From Charina bottae (Eukaryota > Chordata > Lepidosauria > Squamata > Charinaidae): a stretch of 64,000 nt of DNA. The notes under the pieces were generated by a model. It did no database searches. It saw only the letters and a list, made by a program, of their open reading frames with translations, and had not been told where the DNA came from. The stretch lies in the NCBI GenBank assembly GCA_023362775.1, contig JALMGJ010000003.1:50024416-50088415 (forward strand), written 5' to 3'. This document shows, in pieces, positions 61,161-64,000 of this stretch. Position numbers and translations under genes: made by a program. Numbering within the stretch: the first letter of the stretch is position 1; each line of letters begins with the position of its first letter.

Positions 61161-61586
61161 ACTAAATACACTAAAATACACAATTAGCAAAGCAATTTTT
61201 AAACTTAAGGAAAAAAATTAATAGAAACCAAAACAAAACAGAATAGAAAAAAACCTAAACAAAAAATGAGAAAAAAGGGGAAAAAATCTACCTTATATAT
61301 TACACATCAATAGTCACTGGTTTTCTAATAAATACACTACTGTAATATGATTAGTACAAAGTATTATTGACAAAACTGACATAAATTGAAATTTAGTGGA
61401 CGTTTGGGATTAATTACATTGACCACCAGAAGGTAGGCACTATGTGACTGGTTTCATCCTATTTGGTACTCATCAGGTGTAGGTAGCTAGACCTTATTCT
61501 GTTATTCTACCTACATCTACCATCTGGCTACCCATATCTGATGAGTCCCAAACAGAATGAAACTGGTCAGGTAGTGCCTGCCTCCT
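61161..61586. other. Gene-free stretch
   Basis: A-rich part near 61200-61290, then sequence at 61410-61580 with a weak inverted similarity (ACCTGATGAG/CATCTGATGAG context), possibly an old fold-back repeat. Nothing firm. Confidence 0.3.
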
Positions 61587-61837
61587 AGCAGCCAATGTTT
61601 TTTTTTAATCCATTCAATCGTGTCCGATTCTCAGCGACTGCCTTGACAAGTCCCTGCAGTTTTCTCGGCAAGGTTTTTCAGAAGTGGGTTGCCATTGCCT
61701 TCTTCCTAGGGCTGAGAGAGAGTGACTGGCCCAAAGTCACCCAGCTGGCTTTCACGTCTAAGGTGGGACTAGAACTCACAGTCTCCCAGTTTTTAGCCTG
61801 ATGCTTTAACCACTAGACCAAACTGAGCAGCCAATGT
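61587..61837 (-). mobile_element. Intact tRNA-derived squamate SINE with 12-bp TSD
   Basis: Body 61599-61825 (227 bp), perfect duplication AGCAGCCAATGT (61587-61598, 61826-61837). On the minus strand the head carries pol III box A (TGGTCTAGTGGTTAAAGCA, 61820-61802) and box B (GAGTTCTAGTCCC, 61777-61765). A conserved body follows, then a tail (AATCGTGTCCGATTCTC on the plus strand) resembling the BovB 3' end, and an A-run. The BovB machinery is the known partner of such SINEs. Confidence 0.9.
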
Positions 61838-64000
61838 ACAGTAGTTGAAAATACAACACAGGATCTATTCTGTGTAAAAAATTCTAGAGATAGAAAAATC
61901 CCACCCAGGGAGGGTGGAAATCATGTAAAATCCCAAACACATAATCTAGCACTTGTATCTCTCTGCTCTGAGATCTTAAGGTAAGGTGGACTGTTTATAT
62001 CATTCTGATAGATTTGGGCTTAATTTTCCTTTCTTCCTGAACTATCCATTAAACCAGAAAATGGTTTACTCTTATAAAATAGTTCACTCCAGTAAATCTG
62101 GGAAGGTTTAATCATCAGAACATATCTACCTAATTTATATATTCTATAAGGTCCTTCCAGGTTTATCATGATGTGTTGGAATATAATTTTTTAGCTTGCC
62201 AACTCAGACCCAGGCTATACTTCATGCAGTATATATATGTCTCTTAATTGGCATAAGGCAGCTTCTTCAATTTCTTTTAATTCTGTATATGGGATAAATT
62301 TATATTGTGATTCTTAAATATCTAATTATTTTATGCTAATTATATACTTTTCTGTATGTAAGTATATGATCTGGTCATTGACTGAAATAAAGTAATTTGA
62401 TTTGTACCATCATCTGTAAATGTTTCTCAGTAGAACATCAATCTTATACAATTTAATAAAAATATTTTTTTTAAAAAATGGAGAAGCTAATAGTTAATTG
62501 TAGGGTACTTCCATCCAGCAGTGTTGTTTGCAATTTTATTCCACATGCTCTATTCCTGCTTCTGGACACAGCTTCCGCAGAGGCACCAGCACAAGTAAGA
62601 CCTGATCCATGCTTTCCAAAGACCTTGATGGGTCTTACAGAGTGTCCACATATAAACATGGGTTTAGCACTCTTTTGAAAGAGTGCTAGATCTGTGTTTA
62701 AAAAACAGGACTGCATACAAGGTTAATTTAAAAGAGAGTCAGGTTCTTTCAGCTGATGTTGCAGGCCTGTCACCATGCAATGCCGATACTGATTTTCCAC
62801 TGCTTCTGCCACCAGGGAGATTTGTGAGGCCATACTTTTTACTGTTTATACTATAGTGGGGAAGGTGCCATTTTGCCTATTCATACAACATATTGCTTAC
62901 AGTATGACTACTTCCATGTGCTGTCAACTACAGCCACTTGCAACCAGCACTGTTATTTCCTTCAAGCATTTGTCAAGGATGGCTTGCACATTATTGATGG
63001 CTCTTTCTTCATTCCTCCTACGCCTATGTCTTGTCAGCTGGGCTGGTTTTGGACATGGGTTTGTCACTCTTCCAAAAGAGCAATAGATTGTGTTCAGGAA
63101 TACAGGTCATAGACATGAAACAACTTGAGCACCTTGAAAGATAGCTAAACAGCCCTTTCCAAGTTCAGGCAACATTTACCCAACATTGACCCACATGTTA
63201 AAAAGACACTATTCAGCAGTTAGAGCAGTGCAATTTTTGCCAGCCTACTTTTCTGTCCACTCAAGAACTGGACAATAGCACATTTAGGTGTTGTCTGGCT
63301 GTGCCCAAAGAAATGTCGAAGGAAATATAAGAAAACCAGATAGGATTAAAGGATTTTGAGGTACATGTTGCTAATACAAAAGCTAACAATAAGACATTAT
63401 TTAAATGCATTAGAAGCCGGAAACTGACTTAAATATTGGTTGGATTGTTGAATCAGGATTTTCAGGTGTTCATATCCTTGGCTTTTCCCCCAAGCATTGG
63501 TTGAGCTGGCAGGTCTGGCGCCTGGGGGGAAGGGTACTCTTGTTTTTAGCCATGTTTTTATGGATGTTGTGAGCCGCCTAGGGTCATTATATGAGATAGG
63601 CAGCCATAGGTCCTACAAACAAACATCTATCCTGCTTGTCACAGGCCTCCTATAGGGTGAATTAGATTGCCCTTTGGTCTGATCACAGCTCTTTTTATAT
63701 ACTTTTGAAGTGTGACAGTTTGAAATGTTCCTCCACATTCTGTTCCTTATTTATAAAAATAATAAAGGCGGGATAAAAATATAAAAAAACTGTTTCCTAG
63801 AGGATGCCTGTTTTCATTTTTAGAGGCAGGAAGTTTAAATAAAGCAATACAGTAGGGAAACACTGATCTTAAAAAGCAGCCTCTTTAAACACACATGCAC
63901 ATTATTTCTTGTCGTTTCATACTTTACAAGAGCTTCTACAGTTTTCTTTCTCAACTTGCACTTTTTCGGCCATTTTGATTGGTTCTAATGAAGGTTATTC
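61838..64000. other. Gene-free stretch to right edge
   Basis: No gene supported. The CR1/L2-type end at 63505-63605 is listed separately. ORFs at 62471-62716 and 62856-63112 show no family features. Confidence 0.4.
63505..63605 (+). mobile_element. CR1/L2-type LINE 3' end fragment
   Basis: Contains GTTGTGAGCCGCCTAGGGTC and GATAGGCAGCC, the terminal stem seen in reptile CR1/L2 LINEs. Truncated. Confidence 0.5.

Overview
This window is nuclear DNA of a vertebrate, almost certainly a squamate reptile (lizard or snake). It carries two multi-domain vertebrate genes and one single-exon membrane-protein gene in the order known from the JUN-MYSM1-TACSTD2 region of human chromosome 1p32. Its repeats are squamate in character: a full-length BovB (RTE) LINE, a tRNA-derived SINE with a BovB-like tail, CR1/L2-type LINE ends, and several families of short hAT-like elements. 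Snake versus lizard cannot be settled by eye.

Layout. 1-1858: the RT part of a non-LTR retrotransposon (minus strand) running off the left edge. 2767-5028: a long single-exon ORF (753 aa) with an N-terminal CARD followed by about 16 ankyrin repeats, the architecture of CAIAP, the inflammasome adaptor absent from placental mammals. 5029-11880: intergenic, with hAT MITEs, a 152-bp palindrome and an L1-like remnant. 11991-37077: MYSM1, for which all 20 coding exons could be placed with consistent splice phases (823 codons; SANT, SWIRM and JAMM/MPN+ domains intact). Its introns hold BovB fragments, probable LTR pieces, hAT MITEs and a nested stack (27101-30292) of an L1-like element carrying a Tc1 element and two hAT MITEs. 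47789-48715: intronless TACSTD2 (308 aa). 48716-64000: gene-free but rich in transposons, including the intact BovB at 53519-56732, a hAT-like element with an internal 214-bp tandem repeat (57642-58413), an L1-like remnant and an intact SINE.

How the genes relate. CAIAP, MYSM1 and TACSTD2 all lie on the plus strand. They are neighbours by synteny, not an operon: an inflammasome adaptor, a histone H2A deubiquitinase and a cell-surface glycoprotein. CAIAP next to MYSM1 suggests where the gene lost from placentals should be sought in mammalian genomes.

Most notable signals. (1) Three unrelated fold-back or dispersed repeats share a compact motif (CTGAAGA, one free base, a 5-6 bp stem-loop, then G(A/G)AACGT) that resembles the hammerhead ribozyme core known from Penelope-like retroelements. 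(2) The full-length BovB has an uninterrupted 1008-codon ORF and a perfect 12-bp target-site duplication (TSD). (3) The Tc1 element has 199-bp inverted repeats with only one mismatch. (4) A CCAAT plus GC-box module is repeated in hAT-like elements with two different terminal sequences. I found no unknown protein-coding system; the novelty candidates lie in the repeats. All calls come from reading the sequence and from remembered family features, without database searches.
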